11,120 bases of DNA from an uncultured Flavobacteriaceae bacterium (GCA_913031655.1 CAJWFY010000044.1:1-11120), one strand, 5' to 3'. Shown: positions 1 through 7,771, counted from the first letter of the stretch. The notes: generated by a model from the sequence alone, not told the origin. Made by a program: numbers and translations.

Positions 1-2
1 AA

Positions 3-470
3 AACATGCCTTTTTTATTGACAGATACCGTAGGGTTTATTAGAAAATTACCAACACAATTAATAGATTCTTTTAAAAGTACTTTGACAGAAATTACTGA
101 AGCTGATTTGTTAATTCATGTTATTGATATTTCACATCCAAATTACGAGGATCACATTGATTCAGTAGATACAATTCTTAATGAAATAGGGTCAGGAGAA
201 AAGCCCATGATTATGGTGTTTAATAAGACAGATAAGTATGTAAATGACAAAGAAGATATTAAAGACATAAACGATCTCGATTATCAAGACAATAGTTTAA
301 ACACTCTTAAATCTAGTTTATCTAAGAAATATAATCAAAAAGCATATTTCATTTCTGCTTTGAATAAAAAAGATGTGAGAGACTTGAAAACGAATTTTTA
401 TAAAGAAGTTAGAGAAATACACGTAACCAGGTTTCCTTATAATGCTTTTTTATATCCCGATATTACTTAA
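3..470 (+). CDS. hflX: GTPase HflX, C-terminal part (5' end outside window)
   Basis: This is the C-terminal ~155 residues of HflX, a ribosome-associated GTPase of the Obg-HflX superfamily that in other bacteria splits or rescues stalled ribosomes. The reading frame is open to the left edge and the first whole codon is at 3. The ATG at 6 is internal, because the visible protein starts in the middle of the G domain. The G3 motif DTVG lies at residues 7-10 counted from that ATG, followed by the typical HflX stretch FIRKLP. The G4 motif NKTD is at 73-76 and a G5-like SA at 117-118. The end, with YNAFLYPD, fits the usual HflX C-terminus, so the stop is probably genuine. The P-loop and the N-terminal HflX domain are outside the window. 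The gene converges on the DUF3078 gene and overlaps it by 21 bases. Confidence 0.93.
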   Translation, partial: NMPFLLTDTVGFIRKLPTQLIDSFKSTLTEITEADLLIHVIDISHPNYEDHIDSVDTILNEIGSGEKPMIMVFNKTDKYVNDKEDIKDINDLDYQDNSLNTLKSSLSKKYNQKAYFISALNKKDVRDLKTNFYKEVREIHVTRFPYNAFLYPDIT

Positions 471-1367
471 GTCAATATTTAGTCCAACTCCAAGTACTTC
501 TCTTATTTGAACTCTTTTAATTTCATTGTCATCATAAACAAATTGAAAAATAAGATTAGTAGATACAGCTTTGTTTACTTTCATAACTATGTTAAAAGTA
601 CAATCTATATCAATATTCTTAGGACTATCTAGGTAATCTGAATACAAACTAAGCCTGTTTTCTAATGTAATATTTTCATATACTTCTGCTTTGTAAAAAG
701 ATCTAATCGAAGCGCCTAGTTCGAACCTGCTGTTAGCTCCCTTTGTTACTCCAAAATATGTTTGAGTATCAGTTAAATCTTCTGTAAAAATTCGATTAAC
801 TAATATTAATTTACCAGTTATTGGAGCTGTATTAACCCAAAAATCTTTACTCTTTTTCCAATATAAACCAACGCCTAACTGCGCTGTAGCAGGAGAAAAA
901 AATCTTGATTTTTCCACACGATTAGCATTGCCATTAGAATCTTTTCCAAAACGATACCCTTTAGCATATTGAGTTTGGAAATTAAAAAAACTAGAATAAC
1001 TCCATTTGCCAATTACATCATTACTGAATTTTTTTCCAAGGACTGAATTGATTTCTAATCTATCATCTGTTTTTTTTAGAAATTCACTACCGCTAATTTT
1101 ATTCAACCCAAAAGTGCTTATTGCTTTTGTATCCCAAGCCCATCCGTTGTCATAATAATTGAAATTATAATTAATCTTAAGTGTTCCTGAAATACTACTT
1201 TGTCCACCAGATGTCCAATTACTAAAGCTAGACTGATTTACTAAAAAAATAGCATTTCCTGATCTTTTCCATTTCATTGAAGTTTGAGTACTGTCTATTT
1301 CAGCTTGAGAAAACAAAAAAGTACTTAAAAATAGAAATGATATGATATGTAAAACCTTAGAATTCAA
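450..1367 (-). CDS. DUF3078 family secreted protein, probable outer-membrane beta-barrel
   Basis: The 305-residue product resembles DUF3078 proteins of Bacteroidota, whose function is unknown. Residues 1-20 form a signal peptide (hydrophobic FLFLSTFLFS, likely cut near S20/Q21). The mature part has the family's opening (WKRSGNAIFLVNQSSFSNWTSGG) and then many alternating aromatic/polar strands (NYNFNYYDNG, WSYSSFFNFQTQYAKGY, LGVGLYWKK). These look like an outer-membrane beta-barrel. The start is a TTG at 1365-1367, two bases after the DUF2480 stop. The next in-frame ATG is after the signal peptide, and only rare ATA codons lie just upstream, so TTG is the best choice though not certain. It is the last gene of the Suf operon and its 3' end overlaps hflX. 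Family assignment is from memory of the family pattern. A role in iron or sulfur handling would be inference from position only. Confidence 0.82.
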   Translation of the reverse strand: MNSKVLHIISFLFLSTFLFSQAEIDSTQTSMKWKRSGNAIFLVNQSSFSNWTSGGQSSISGTLKINYNFNYYDNGWAWDTKAISTFGLNKISGSEFLKKTDDRLEINSVLGKKFSNDVIGKWSYSSFFNFQTQYAKGYRFGKDSNGNANRVEKSRFFSPATAQLGVGLYWKKSKDFWVNTAPITGKLILVNRIFTEDLTDTQTYFGVTKGANSRFELGASIRSFYKAEVYENITLENRLSLYSDYLDSPKNIDIDCTFNIVMKVNKAVSTNLIFQFVYDDNEIKRVQIREVLGVGLNIDLSNIGI

Positions 1368-1369
1368 TA

Positions 1370-1882
1370 TTATTTTTTTGAATGTTTGTAAATAGGAACA
1401 GAAGAACAGGCCTCACCAAACAAGATGCTTTTAGCAGTTGGCTGTAATTTATCAATAAGAGCTGAATAAGAAGATTTTGGCACGAATTTACCTGAACACC
1501 CTTTAATTATGACAGCCTTATTTTGATATTTAGAAAAATCATAATCATTAATAGCTTCATTAATTAAAATATTTTCTAGTAATTCTAAAGAGCCAATAAC
1601 ATGTTTTATTTCCTCTTTTTTAAAAAATGAACTTATTAATAAAAAAGCCCAATCTGGAATTATAGCGTCATTTGAGCATACTATTGAAATGAATTTATTA
1701 TTGTACTGTTTCCAATTATGATTTTTGGCATTTTCTCTAAAATCTTTTTCAATTAATACTAAATCATTTTTAAGCCATTTTTTTAAATCAAAAGTTTCTC
1801 TTTCATTGTTAGAAATAAAAGATTCAAGATCTATTGTTTCTAGCTTACTGTTAGCGACTCTATTAATTATTTCTTTGCTCAT
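1370..1882 (-). CDS. DUF2480 family protein (uncharacterised, Suf operon)
   Basis: This 170-residue soluble protein matches the pattern of DUF2480, a family of unknown function found mostly in Bacteroidota. It shows the N-terminal EIINRVANS, the central KDFRENAKNHNW and SNDAIIPDWAF, and the C-terminal GEACSSVPIYK. No signal peptide or membrane segment is visible. Three cysteines fall in its best-conserved-looking segments: C69 (IVCSND), C129 (IKGCSGK) and C159 (GEACSS). They could bind a metal or cluster, but that is inference. I chose the ATG at 1880-1882, which overlaps the sufT stop as TGATG. An in-frame GTG directly upstream (1883-1885) would add one residue and is less likely. The stop-start overlap implies translational coupling to the SufT gene. 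The context points to a part in Fe-S cluster assembly or maturation. Confidence 0.85.
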   Translation of the reverse strand: MSKEIINRVANSKLETIDLESFISNNERETFDLKKWLKNDLVLIEKDFRENAKNHNWKQYNNKFISIVCSNDAIIPDWAFLLISSFFKKEEIKHVIGSLELLENILINEAINDYDFSKYQNKAVIIKGCSGKFVPKSSYSALIDKLQPTAKSILFGEACSSVPIYKHSKK

Positions 1883-2193
1883 CACAAAAATCCTAATTCT
1901 AATTTTGCTTCTTCACTCATCAATTCTCTAGTCCATGGGGGCTCAAAAGTTAGTTCAACTTTAGCTTCTACCACCTCTTCTACAGATCTCACTTTGTCTT
2001 CAACTTCTAATGGAAGAGTTTCAGCAACTGGACAGTTAGGAGTTGTTAAAGTCATAATCACCTTAACATGATTGTCTTCGTTAACAAAAACATCATATAT
2101 TAACCCCAGTTCATATATATCCACTGGAATTTCAGGATCATATACTGTCTTTAAAACTCTAACTATTTTTTCACCTAATTCGTTTGGATCCAT
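1882..2193 (-). CDS. sufT: SufT-like DUF59/MIP18 family Fe-S maturation protein
   Basis: This 103-residue single-domain protein of the DUF59 (MIP18/SufT/PaaD-like) family probably helps load Fe-S clusters onto target proteins. The family hallmarks are clear: DPEIPVDIYELGLIYDV at 19-35, MTLTTPNCPVAETLP at 47-61 with the conserved C54, and the C-terminal FEPPWTRELMSEEAKLELGF. It lacks the N-terminal extension found in some longer SufT proteins and is a bare domain, as in Flavobacteriia. It starts 12 bases after the sufE stop, and its TGA overlaps the ATG of the DUF2480 gene by one base, so the genes are surely cotranscribed. DUF59 proteins are also found in other pathways (PaaD in phenylacetate degradation; a domain in Mrp ApbC-type carriers), but the Suf context makes a Fe-S role by far the most likely. 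Confidence 0.92.
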   Translation of the reverse strand: MDPNELGEKIVRVLKTVYDPEIPVDIYELGLIYDVFVNEDNHVKVIMTLTTPNCPVAETLPLEVEDKVRSVEEVVEAKVELTFEPPWTRELMSEEAKLELGFL

Positions 2194-2205
2194 TTTTATT
2201 TTGTT

Positions 2206-2625
2206 TTATTCTTGTTTGCTAAATGCTAACGCGTAATATTTTACTTGCCTAATCATTGAAACTAATCCGTTGGCTCTTGTAGGGGATAAGTGTTCTTTAA
2301 GTCCTATTTCATCAATATACTTAACATCAGAATTTATAATATCTAAAGGAGTTTGATTTGAAAAAGCTCTAAGTAATATGGCAGCTATTCCTTTTGTTAT
2401 AATAGCTTCGCTGTCTGTTGTATAGAGTATTTTGCCTTCTAGAATTTCTGCATGAAGCCATAATTTGCTTTGGCAGCCTTTGATTAAATTAGAATCAGTT
2501 TTATTAATAGGACTAATTAATTCAATTGACTTTCCAAGTTCAATCATATACTCATATCGTTCCATCCAATTTTCAAAAAGCGAAAATTCTTCAACTATTT
2601 CATCTTGAATTTCTTTTATTGTCAT
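2206..2625 (-). CDS. sufE: SufE, sulfur-acceptor protein for SufS
   Basis: SufE (139 residues, the family's normal size) accepts persulfide sulfur from the cysteine desulfurase SufS, stimulates it, and passes the sulfur to the SufBCD scaffold in the cytoplasm. The acceptor cysteine is C51 in the motif GCQSKLWL, at the same position as in E. coli SufE. Other family traits are the N-terminal Y-x-YMIELGK helix, GIAAILLRAFSNQTP, and the C-terminal HLSPTRANGLVSMI. The ATG at 2623-2625 is the only sensible start. The gene lies 29 bases after the sufS stop, the largest gap in the operon, and that gap holds a candidate promoter -7 box (2643-2650). The neighbouring sufS is its partner enzyme, which confirms the assignment. 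Confidence 0.96.
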   Translation of the reverse strand: MTIKEIQDEIVEEFSLFENWMERYEYMIELGKSIELISPINKTDSNLIKGCQSKLWLHAEILEGKILYTTDSEAIITKGIAAILLRAFSNQTPLDIINSDVKYIDEIGLKEHLSPTRANGLVSMIRQVKYYALAFSKQE

Positions 2626-2642
2626 AAGTTAAACTTGTAAAT

Positions 2643-2650
2643 CAAAGATA
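2643..2650 (-). promoter_or_regulatory. Candidate internal promoter -7 box before sufE
   Basis: On the minus strand 2650-2643 reads TATCTTTG, a full match to TAnnTTTG, placed in the 29-base gap between sufS and sufE (the widest gap in the operon) and 17 bases before the sufE ATG. No TTG is found 17-22 bases upstream, so the -33 element is missing or poor. It could add transcription of sufE-sufT-DUF2480-DUF3078. Confidence 0.4.
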
Positions 2651-2654
2651 CAAA

Positions 2655-3872
2655 TTAGCTTAACATGGAGATGGCTTGCAATAAAGATTTATATAGGTGG
2701 TCTATCTCTTCAATTGTATTGTAGAAAGAAAAAGAGACTCTTACAGTACCTGATATGTTGTAGTAATCCATAATGGGCTGAGCACAATGTTGACCAGTTC
2801 TTACTGCTATACCAAATTTATCCAAAATAGAGCCAATATCATAAGCATGAATTTCTCCAATATTGAATGAGATTACAGATGTTTTATTTAATGAATCACC
2901 ATATATTTTAATATTAGGTATGGTCTTAAGTTTCTTTGTAGCATAATCTAAAAGTGATGATTCGTGGTTTTCAATATCATCAAATCCAATTTTGTTTAAA
3001 TAATTAACTGCTTCTCCAAAACCTATAACGCCAGCTATGTTGGGTGTGCCAGCTTCAAATTTATGAGGAAGATCGGCATAAGTCGTTTTTTCAAAAGTTA
3101 CAGTAGAAATCATTTCTCCACCACCTTGGTAGGGAGGCATTTTTTTTAACCATTTTTCTTTTCCATATAGCATTCCAACTCCTGTTGGACCACATAATTT
3201 ATGAGCGGATGTGGTGTAAAAATCAGCATCTAAATCTTGAAGGTCTGTCTTAAAATGTGAGCTAGCTTGAGCACCATCTATCAAAACTACAGCTCCGAAC
3301 TCATGAGCTTTTTTAATTATTTTTTTTACAGGATTTATTATACCTAATGCATTAGAAATATGGTTTACAAATACAAGTTTTGTTTTTTCACATAATAACT
3401 TTTCAAAAACGGAAAGATTTAATTCTCCATTTTCGTTCATAGGAATGACCTTGATTATTGCGCCATTTTTCTCACACATCATTTGCCAGGGAACAATATT
3501 TGAATGATGTTCTAGTCCCGAAATAATAATTTCGTCCCCGCTGTTTAAGAGACTTTCAAATCCGTTTGCTACTAGATTAATTGAATGTGTTGTGCCAGAT
3601 GTAAAAATAATTTCATGAGAATACTTAGCGTTGAAGTGTGTTTGAATAGTTTGCCTAGCGCTTTCATATCCATCGGTCGCCTCTTGACTTACACTGTGAA
3701 CTCCTCTGTGAATATTAGAATTGTAATTGCTGTAATAGTCAACAATAGAATCAATAACAATTTTCGGTTTTTGACTTGTTGCAGCATTATCTAAATAAAC
3801 AAAAGGATATCCATTTACTTTTCTGCTTAGTATTGGAAAGTCCTCTCTAATTTTGTTTATATCAAATCCCAT
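2655..3872 (-). CDS. sufS: Cysteine desulfurase SufS (group II)
   Basis: SufS is a PLP-dependent enzyme that removes sulfur from L-cysteine, giving L-alanine and an enzyme-bound persulfide for Fe-S assembly. The 405-residue length fits the family. Visible catalytic features are H123 in GLEHHSNIVPW (stacks on PLP), D199 in LIDGAQASSH, the PLP lysine K225 in TTSAHKLCGPTG, and the persulfide cysteine C363 in RTGQHCAQP. R378 lies in the conserved segment after it. The short loop around C363 and the RxGxHCAQP motif mark it as SufS/CsdA type rather than IscS/NifS. The ATG is 2 bases after the sufD stop, so it is translated as part of the operon. All key residues are present and nothing suggests loss of function. 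Confidence 0.97.
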   Translation of the reverse strand: MGFDINKIREDFPILSRKVNGYPFVYLDNAATSQKPKIVIDSIVDYYSNYNSNIHRGVHSVSQEATDGYESARQTIQTHFNAKYSHEIIFTSGTTHSINLVANGFESLLNSGDEIIISGLEHHSNIVPWQMMCEKNGAIIKVIPMNENGELNLSVFEKLLCEKTKLVFVNHISNALGIINPVKKIIKKAHEFGAVVLIDGAQASSHFKTDLQDLDADFYTTSAHKLCGPTGVGMLYGKEKWLKKMPPYQGGGEMISTVTFEKTTYADLPHKFEAGTPNIAGVIGFGEAVNYLNKIGFDDIENHESSLLDYATKKLKTIPNIKIYGDSLNKTSVISFNIGEIHAYDIGSILDKFGIAVRTGQHCAQPIMDYYNISGTVRVSFSFYNTIEEIDHLYKSLLQAISMLS

Positions 3873-3874
3873 AA

Positions 3875-5191
3875 TTATAGATCAAACCCTAATTTTACTC
3901 CTAATTTATTAGCAATGATTTTTTTAATTTTTGATTTCAAAGAAGGAATATTAACACTTTCCAAAACGTTATTAGCAAAGGCGTATGTTAGTAATGCTTC
4001 TGCTTCTTTTTTAGGAATTCCTCTAGCTCTTAAGTAGAACATAGCATCTTGATCCAATTGTCCGATTGTACAGCCATGAGAACACTTCACGTCATCTGCA
4101 AAAATCTCTAATTGTGGCTTTGAGTTTATAGTAGATTTATCGTTTAATAATATGTTATTATTTTTTTGAAAGGCATTTGTTTTTTGGGCTATTTTATTTA
4201 CAACAATTTTGCCATTAAAAACACCTGTTGAACTGCCTGAGTAAATCCCTTTATAATCTTGATGACTTTCGCAATTTGGATTAGCATGATCAACCAATGT
4301 GTGATGATCAACTAGTTGCTTATCATCTATTATTGTAATCCCTTTCATTGTTGAATTTATATAGGATCCTTTTTGGTAGTAGTTAAGGTTGTTTCTTGTG
4401 AGTTTTCCTCCAAAAGAAAATGTATGAATTTTAGCGTTGCTATCTCTTTGTTGAGAAATATATGTGTTGTCAATTAAAGTTGAGGTAAGACGGTCATTTT
4501 GAATTTTATAATAATCTAAATGAGCATTCTTTGCAACAAAAATTTCAGTAACTGAATTTGTAAAAATAGGATTATCAGTCAAACTTTGATGACTTTCTAT
4601 TATTTCGACTTGAGCACCTTCATCAATAACAATTAAATTTCTTGGCTGAAGCATTAATGCAGATTCATTACCTGTAGCGAAATGAATTATTTCAATAGGC
4701 TTTTCTAATACAATATTTTTAGGAATATGAACATAGGCACCTTCTTTTGAAAAAGCTGTATTTAACTGAGATAAAGAATCGCTTTTTTCAATTGATTTAT
4801 TAAAATGTTTTTTAATAACTGAAGCGTATTTATTTTTTGATAAGGCTGCTGACATTATACAAACATCTGCTTTGTCATGACTTGTTTGAGACAGGAATGA
4901 ATCAAAAAATCCATCAACAAATACAAGTTTATAGCTTTCAGTATTGTCTAAAAAAAAGTCTTTTACTTTATTAAAATCTAGTACATTCTTTTTTTTAGAA
5001 AAAAGAGTATAATCTTCCTTAAGTACTTTGTTTAGTGAAGTGTACTTCCAAGCTTCTAGTTTTTTATTAGGAAATCCTAATTTTTCAAAACTCTTAATAG
5101 CATCAGTTCTAATATTGTGTACAGGAGACTGTATGTCTATATCTAATTCAAAGGCTAAAAATGATGAAACTAATTTATCTGCTAATGGCAT
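3875..5191 (-). CDS. sufD: SufD, Fe-S cluster assembly scaffold subunit
   Basis: SufD (438 residues) pairs with SufB and SufC in the SufBC2D complex, where it supports iron acquisition and cluster building. The protein has the usual mixed N-terminal helical part (FEKLGFPNKKLEAWKYTSL), followed by a long right-handed beta-helix from about residue 150 to 370. The C-terminal SufC-binding part includes C370 and H372 in VKCSHGC, equivalent to the E. coli SufD cysteine/histidine pair at the SufB-SufD interface. IGQLDQDAMFYLRARGIPKKEAEALL is the shared SufB/SufD C-terminal signature. Only the SufD-type N-terminus and lower identity to SufB separate it from its paralogue two genes upstream. The ATG is 12 bases after the sufC stop. 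The gene ends 2 bases before the sufS start. Confidence 0.95.
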   Translation of the reverse strand: MPLADKLVSSFLAFELDIDIQSPVHNIRTDAIKSFEKLGFPNKKLEAWKYTSLNKVLKEDYTLFSKKKNVLDFNKVKDFFLDNTESYKLVFVDGFFDSFLSQTSHDKADVCIMSAALSKNKYASVIKKHFNKSIEKSDSLSQLNTAFSKEGAYVHIPKNIVLEKPIEIIHFATGNESALMLQPRNLIVIDEGAQVEIIESHQSLTDNPIFTNSVTEIFVAKNAHLDYYKIQNDRLTSTLIDNTYISQQRDSNAKIHTFSFGGKLTRNNLNYYQKGSYINSTMKGITIIDDKQLVDHHTLVDHANPNCESHQDYKGIYSGSSTGVFNGKIVVNKIAQKTNAFQKNNNILLNDKSTINSKPQLEIFADDVKCSHGCTIGQLDQDAMFYLRARGIPKKEAEALLTYAFANNVLESVNIPSLKSKIKKIIANKLGVKLGFDL

Positions 5192-5203
5192 TGTAATTAT
5201 TTT

Positions 5204-5941
5204 TTATTTGATCCAATCGTATCCTTTTTCTTCTAGTTCATGAGCAAGTTCTTTCCCACCAGACTTAACAATTTTTCCTTCATGAAGAACGTGAACATAG
5301 TCTGGAACTATATAGTCTAATAGTCTTTGATAATGTGTAATTAGAATTACAGCATTATCTTTATTTTTTAATTTGTTTACACCACTTGCGACAACCTTTA
5401 AAGCATCTATATCCAAACCAGAATCAGTTTCATCTAAAATAGACAAGCTAGGCTCAAGCATTGCCATTTGAAAAATTTCATTTCTTTTCTTCTCTCCACC
5501 TGAAAACCCTTCGTTCAAAGATCTTGAAAGAAATTTAGAGTCTATTTCTAAAAGCTGTGCTATTTCTCTAATTTTTTTAAGCATTTTGTTAGCTGGCATT
5601 TCATCTTCATTTCTTGCCCTTAAATTGGAATTAATAGCTGTTTTAATAAAGTTAGTGACTGTAATTCCTGGGATTTCAACTGGATATTGAAAGGATAAGA
5701 AAATCCCTTTATTTGCTCTTTCTTCAGGAGCTAGTTCAATTATATTTTCATTTTGGTATATAATGTCTCCTTTTGTCACCTCGTAAGCTTCATTACCGGC
5801 AATTACAGATGAAAGTGTGCTTTTTCCCGAACCATTTGGTCCCATGATTGCGTGTACCTCACCAGCCCTAACGTCTAAGTTTATGCCATTTAAAATGGGC
5901 TTACCCTCAACGCTTACATGTAAATTATCTATTGTTAACAT
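5204..5941 (-). CDS. sufC: SufC, Fe-S assembly ATPase
   Basis: SufC is the ABC-type ATPase that drives conformational change in SufBCD during cluster assembly. It is soluble and not a transporter. All motifs are visible in the 245 residues: Walker A GPNGSGKST at 34-42, Q-loop Q85 in LSFQYP, signature FSGGEKKR at 146-153, Walker B SILDETDSGLD around 167-177 with catalytic E171, and the switch histidine H203 in LITHYQRLL. The DETDSGLD and GEKKRNE forms are typical of SufC rather than of transporter ATPases. It sits between sufB (22 bases upstream) and sufD (12 bases downstream), the normal bacterial order sufB-sufC-sufD. The ATG start matches the family's N-terminus (ML-x-I-x-NLHVSVEGK). Confidence 0.97.
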   Translation of the reverse strand: MLTIDNLHVSVEGKPILNGINLDVRAGEVHAIMGPNGSGKSTLSSVIAGNEAYEVTKGDIIYQNENIIELAPEERANKGIFLSFQYPVEIPGITVTNFIKTAINSNLRARNEDEMPANKMLKKIREIAQLLEIDSKFLSRSLNEGFSGGEKKRNEIFQMAMLEPSLSILDETDSGLDIDALKVVASGVNKLKNKDNAVILITHYQRLLDYIVPDYVHVLHEGKIVKSGGKELAHELEEKGYDWIK

Positions 5942-5963
5942 ATAGTTTTAATTAATTTTTTAT

Positions 5964-7409
5964 TTAACCGACTGATCCCTCAAGGGATATTTCTAATAAT
6001 TTTTGAGCTTCTACTGCAAATTCCATCGGAAGTTTATTTAACACCTCTTTACTAAACCCATTAACGATTAACGCAATAGCTTTTTCAGTGTCTATACCTC
6101 TTTGGTTACAATAAAATATTTGATCCTCCCCTATTTTACTAGTCGAAGCTTCGTGCTCTACAATAGCTGTTTTGTTTTTTACTTCAATATATGGGAAGGT
6201 ATGAGCTCCACATTTATTACCCATAAGCAGAGAGTCACATTGTGAAAAATTTCTAGCATTTTCAGCTCTAGAATTTATTTGAACAAGTCCTCTATAGCTG
6301 TTTTGAGATTTCCCTGCTGAAATCCCTTTGGATATAATTGTGCTTTTAGTGTTTTTACCAATATGAATCATTTTGGTACCAGTATCTGCTTGCTGATAGT
6401 TATTAGTTACAGCTATAGAATAAAATTCTCCAATACTATTATCTCCTTTTAAGATACATGATGGATATTTCCATGTTACTGCTGAACCAGTCTCAACTTG
6501 TGTCCAGGATATTTTAGAATTAGTGTGACAAATTCCTCTTTTGGTAACAAAGTTAAATACACCGCCTTTTCCATTTTTATTTCCAGGATACCAGTTTTGA
6601 ACTGTAGAGTATTTGATTTCAGCTCCGTCTAAAGCTACAAGCTCTACTACAGCAGCATGCAATTGATTTTCATCTCTTGAAGGAGCGGTACACCCTTCTA
6701 AATAACTTACATAACTATCTTTATCTGCAATTACTAAAGTTCTCTCAAATTGCCCAGTTCCAGCTTGATTGATTCTGAAATAAGTCGAAAGCTCCATAGG
6801 GCATCTTACCCCCTTGGGGATATAACAAAATGATCCGTCAGAAAATACAGCAGAATTTAAAGCTGCATAAAAGTTATCTTTTTGAGGGATTACACTTCCA
6901 ATGTATTTTTTGACAAGTTCAGGATGATTCTTTATTGCTTCTGAAATAGAACAAAAAATAATTCCTTTTTTAGAAAGCGTATCCTTAAAAGTAGTTGCTA
7001 CTGAAACAGAGTCAACAACAATATCAACCGCCACACCTGTTAATTTTTTTTGCTCATTTATTGAAATTCCAAGCTTTTCAAATGTTTTAAGTAGTTCTGG
7101 ATCAACTTCATCTAAACTATCGTATTTGTCTTTTCCTTTAGGAGCAGAGTAATATGATATTTTTTGAAAATCTGGTTTAGAATATTTAACATTTGCCCAT
7201 TCCGGCTCTTCCATTTCTTGCCAAGCTTTAAAAGCTTTTAAGCGCCAATCAGTCATCCACTTAGGCTCTTCTTTTCTTTTAGAAATTGCTTGAACAATTT
7301 TTTCGTTTAGGCCAATAGGAAATGTGTCAGACTCAATATCGGTTACAAATCCGTATTCATATTCTTTGGTTTCCAACTCTTTTTTTAAGTCCTCTTCTGT
7401 ATATGCCAT
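5964..7409 (-). CDS. sufB: SufB, Fe-S cluster scaffold protein
   Basis: SufB is the subunit of SufBC2D that receives sulfur from SufE and on which the nascent cluster forms. The 481 residues match the family length. Key residues visible are C240 in YLEGCTAPSRDENQLHAAVVE (the proposed sulfur entry site), C391 in FSQCDSLLMG, C400 in NKCGAHTFPY, and H419/E420 in VEHEASTSKIGEDQ. These correspond to the E. coli residues around C405 and E434 that bind the cluster at the SufD interface. The N-terminal part (WMTDWRLKAFKAW, WANVKY) is typical of the Bacteroidota/cyanobacterial SufB type. The gene follows the A-type carrier by 9 bases. SufB is the most conserved protein in this operon, and its identification is secure. 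Confidence 0.97.
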   Translation of the reverse strand: MAYTEEDLKKELETKEYEYGFVTDIESDTFPIGLNEKIVQAISKRKEEPKWMTDWRLKAFKAWQEMEEPEWANVKYSKPDFQKISYYSAPKGKDKYDSLDEVDPELLKTFEKLGISINEQKKLTGVAVDIVVDSVSVATTFKDTLSKKGIIFCSISEAIKNHPELVKKYIGSVIPQKDNFYAALNSAVFSDGSFCYIPKGVRCPMELSTYFRINQAGTGQFERTLVIADKDSYVSYLEGCTAPSRDENQLHAAVVELVALDGAEIKYSTVQNWYPGNKNGKGGVFNFVTKRGICHTNSKISWTQVETGSAVTWKYPSCILKGDNSIGEFYSIAVTNNYQQADTGTKMIHIGKNTKSTIISKGISAGKSQNSYRGLVQINSRAENARNFSQCDSLLMGNKCGAHTFPYIEVKNKTAIVEHEASTSKIGEDQIFYCNQRGIDTEKAIALIVNGFSKEVLNKLPMEFAVEAQKLLEISLEGSVG

Positions 7410-7418
7410 TTTATTTTT

Positions 7419-7748
7419 TTATAGTGAAAAACTTTCTCCACAGCCACAAGTTCTATTAGCGTTGGGATTGTTAAATACAAATCCTTTACCATTTAAGCCT
7501 CCAGAAAACTCTAGAGTAGTACCGATTAAGTATAAAAAACTTTTATTATCAACAATGATTTTAATTCCATTGTCTTCGTAAACTTTATCATCTGCATTAA
7601 TTGAGTTATCAAAATTTAAATCATACGACAGTCCCGAACATCCTCCGCTTTTAACACCCACTCTAACATAGTCATCAGACACACTGAAGCCATCAGCTTC
7701 CATTAGCTTAGTTACTTCTGATTTTGCCTGTCCTGAAACTTTAATCAT
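7419..7748 (-). CDS. sufA: A-type Fe-S carrier protein (HesB/IscA/SufA family)
   Basis: This 109-residue A-type carrier takes [Fe-S] clusters from the scaffold and hands them to apoproteins. The three invariant cysteines are present: C37 in GVKSGGCSGLSYDL and C101 and C103 in the C-terminal TCGCGESFSL. The FxFxNPNAxxTCGCGxSF ending is the HesB/YadR/YfhF family signature. As the first gene of the operon, only 9 bases before sufB, it is functionally SufA. By sequence alone it could equally be named IscA or ErpA, so the symbol rests on context. The ATG at 7746-7748 lies about 18-24 bases below a TATATTTG promoter box, giving a very short leader. No IscR- or SufR-like regulator gene is found nearby. 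Confidence 0.93.
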   Translation of the reverse strand: MIKVSGQAKSEVTKLMEADGFSVSDDYVRVGVKSGGCSGLSYDLNFDNSINADDKVYEDNGIKIIVDNKSFLYLIGTTLEFSGGLNGKGFVFNNPNANRTCGCGESFSL

Positions 7749-7771
7749 TTTACTTAAATCTATATATTTTG

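Noticed and set aside
3585..3794. Plus-strand open frame of 69 codons inside sufS
   Set aside because: It is antisense to a securely identified gene and has no recognisable protein pattern. Similar frames opposite sufD (5028-5243), sufB/sufA (7324-7581), thiL (8497-8730) and DUF2480 (1725-1931) were dropped for the same reason.
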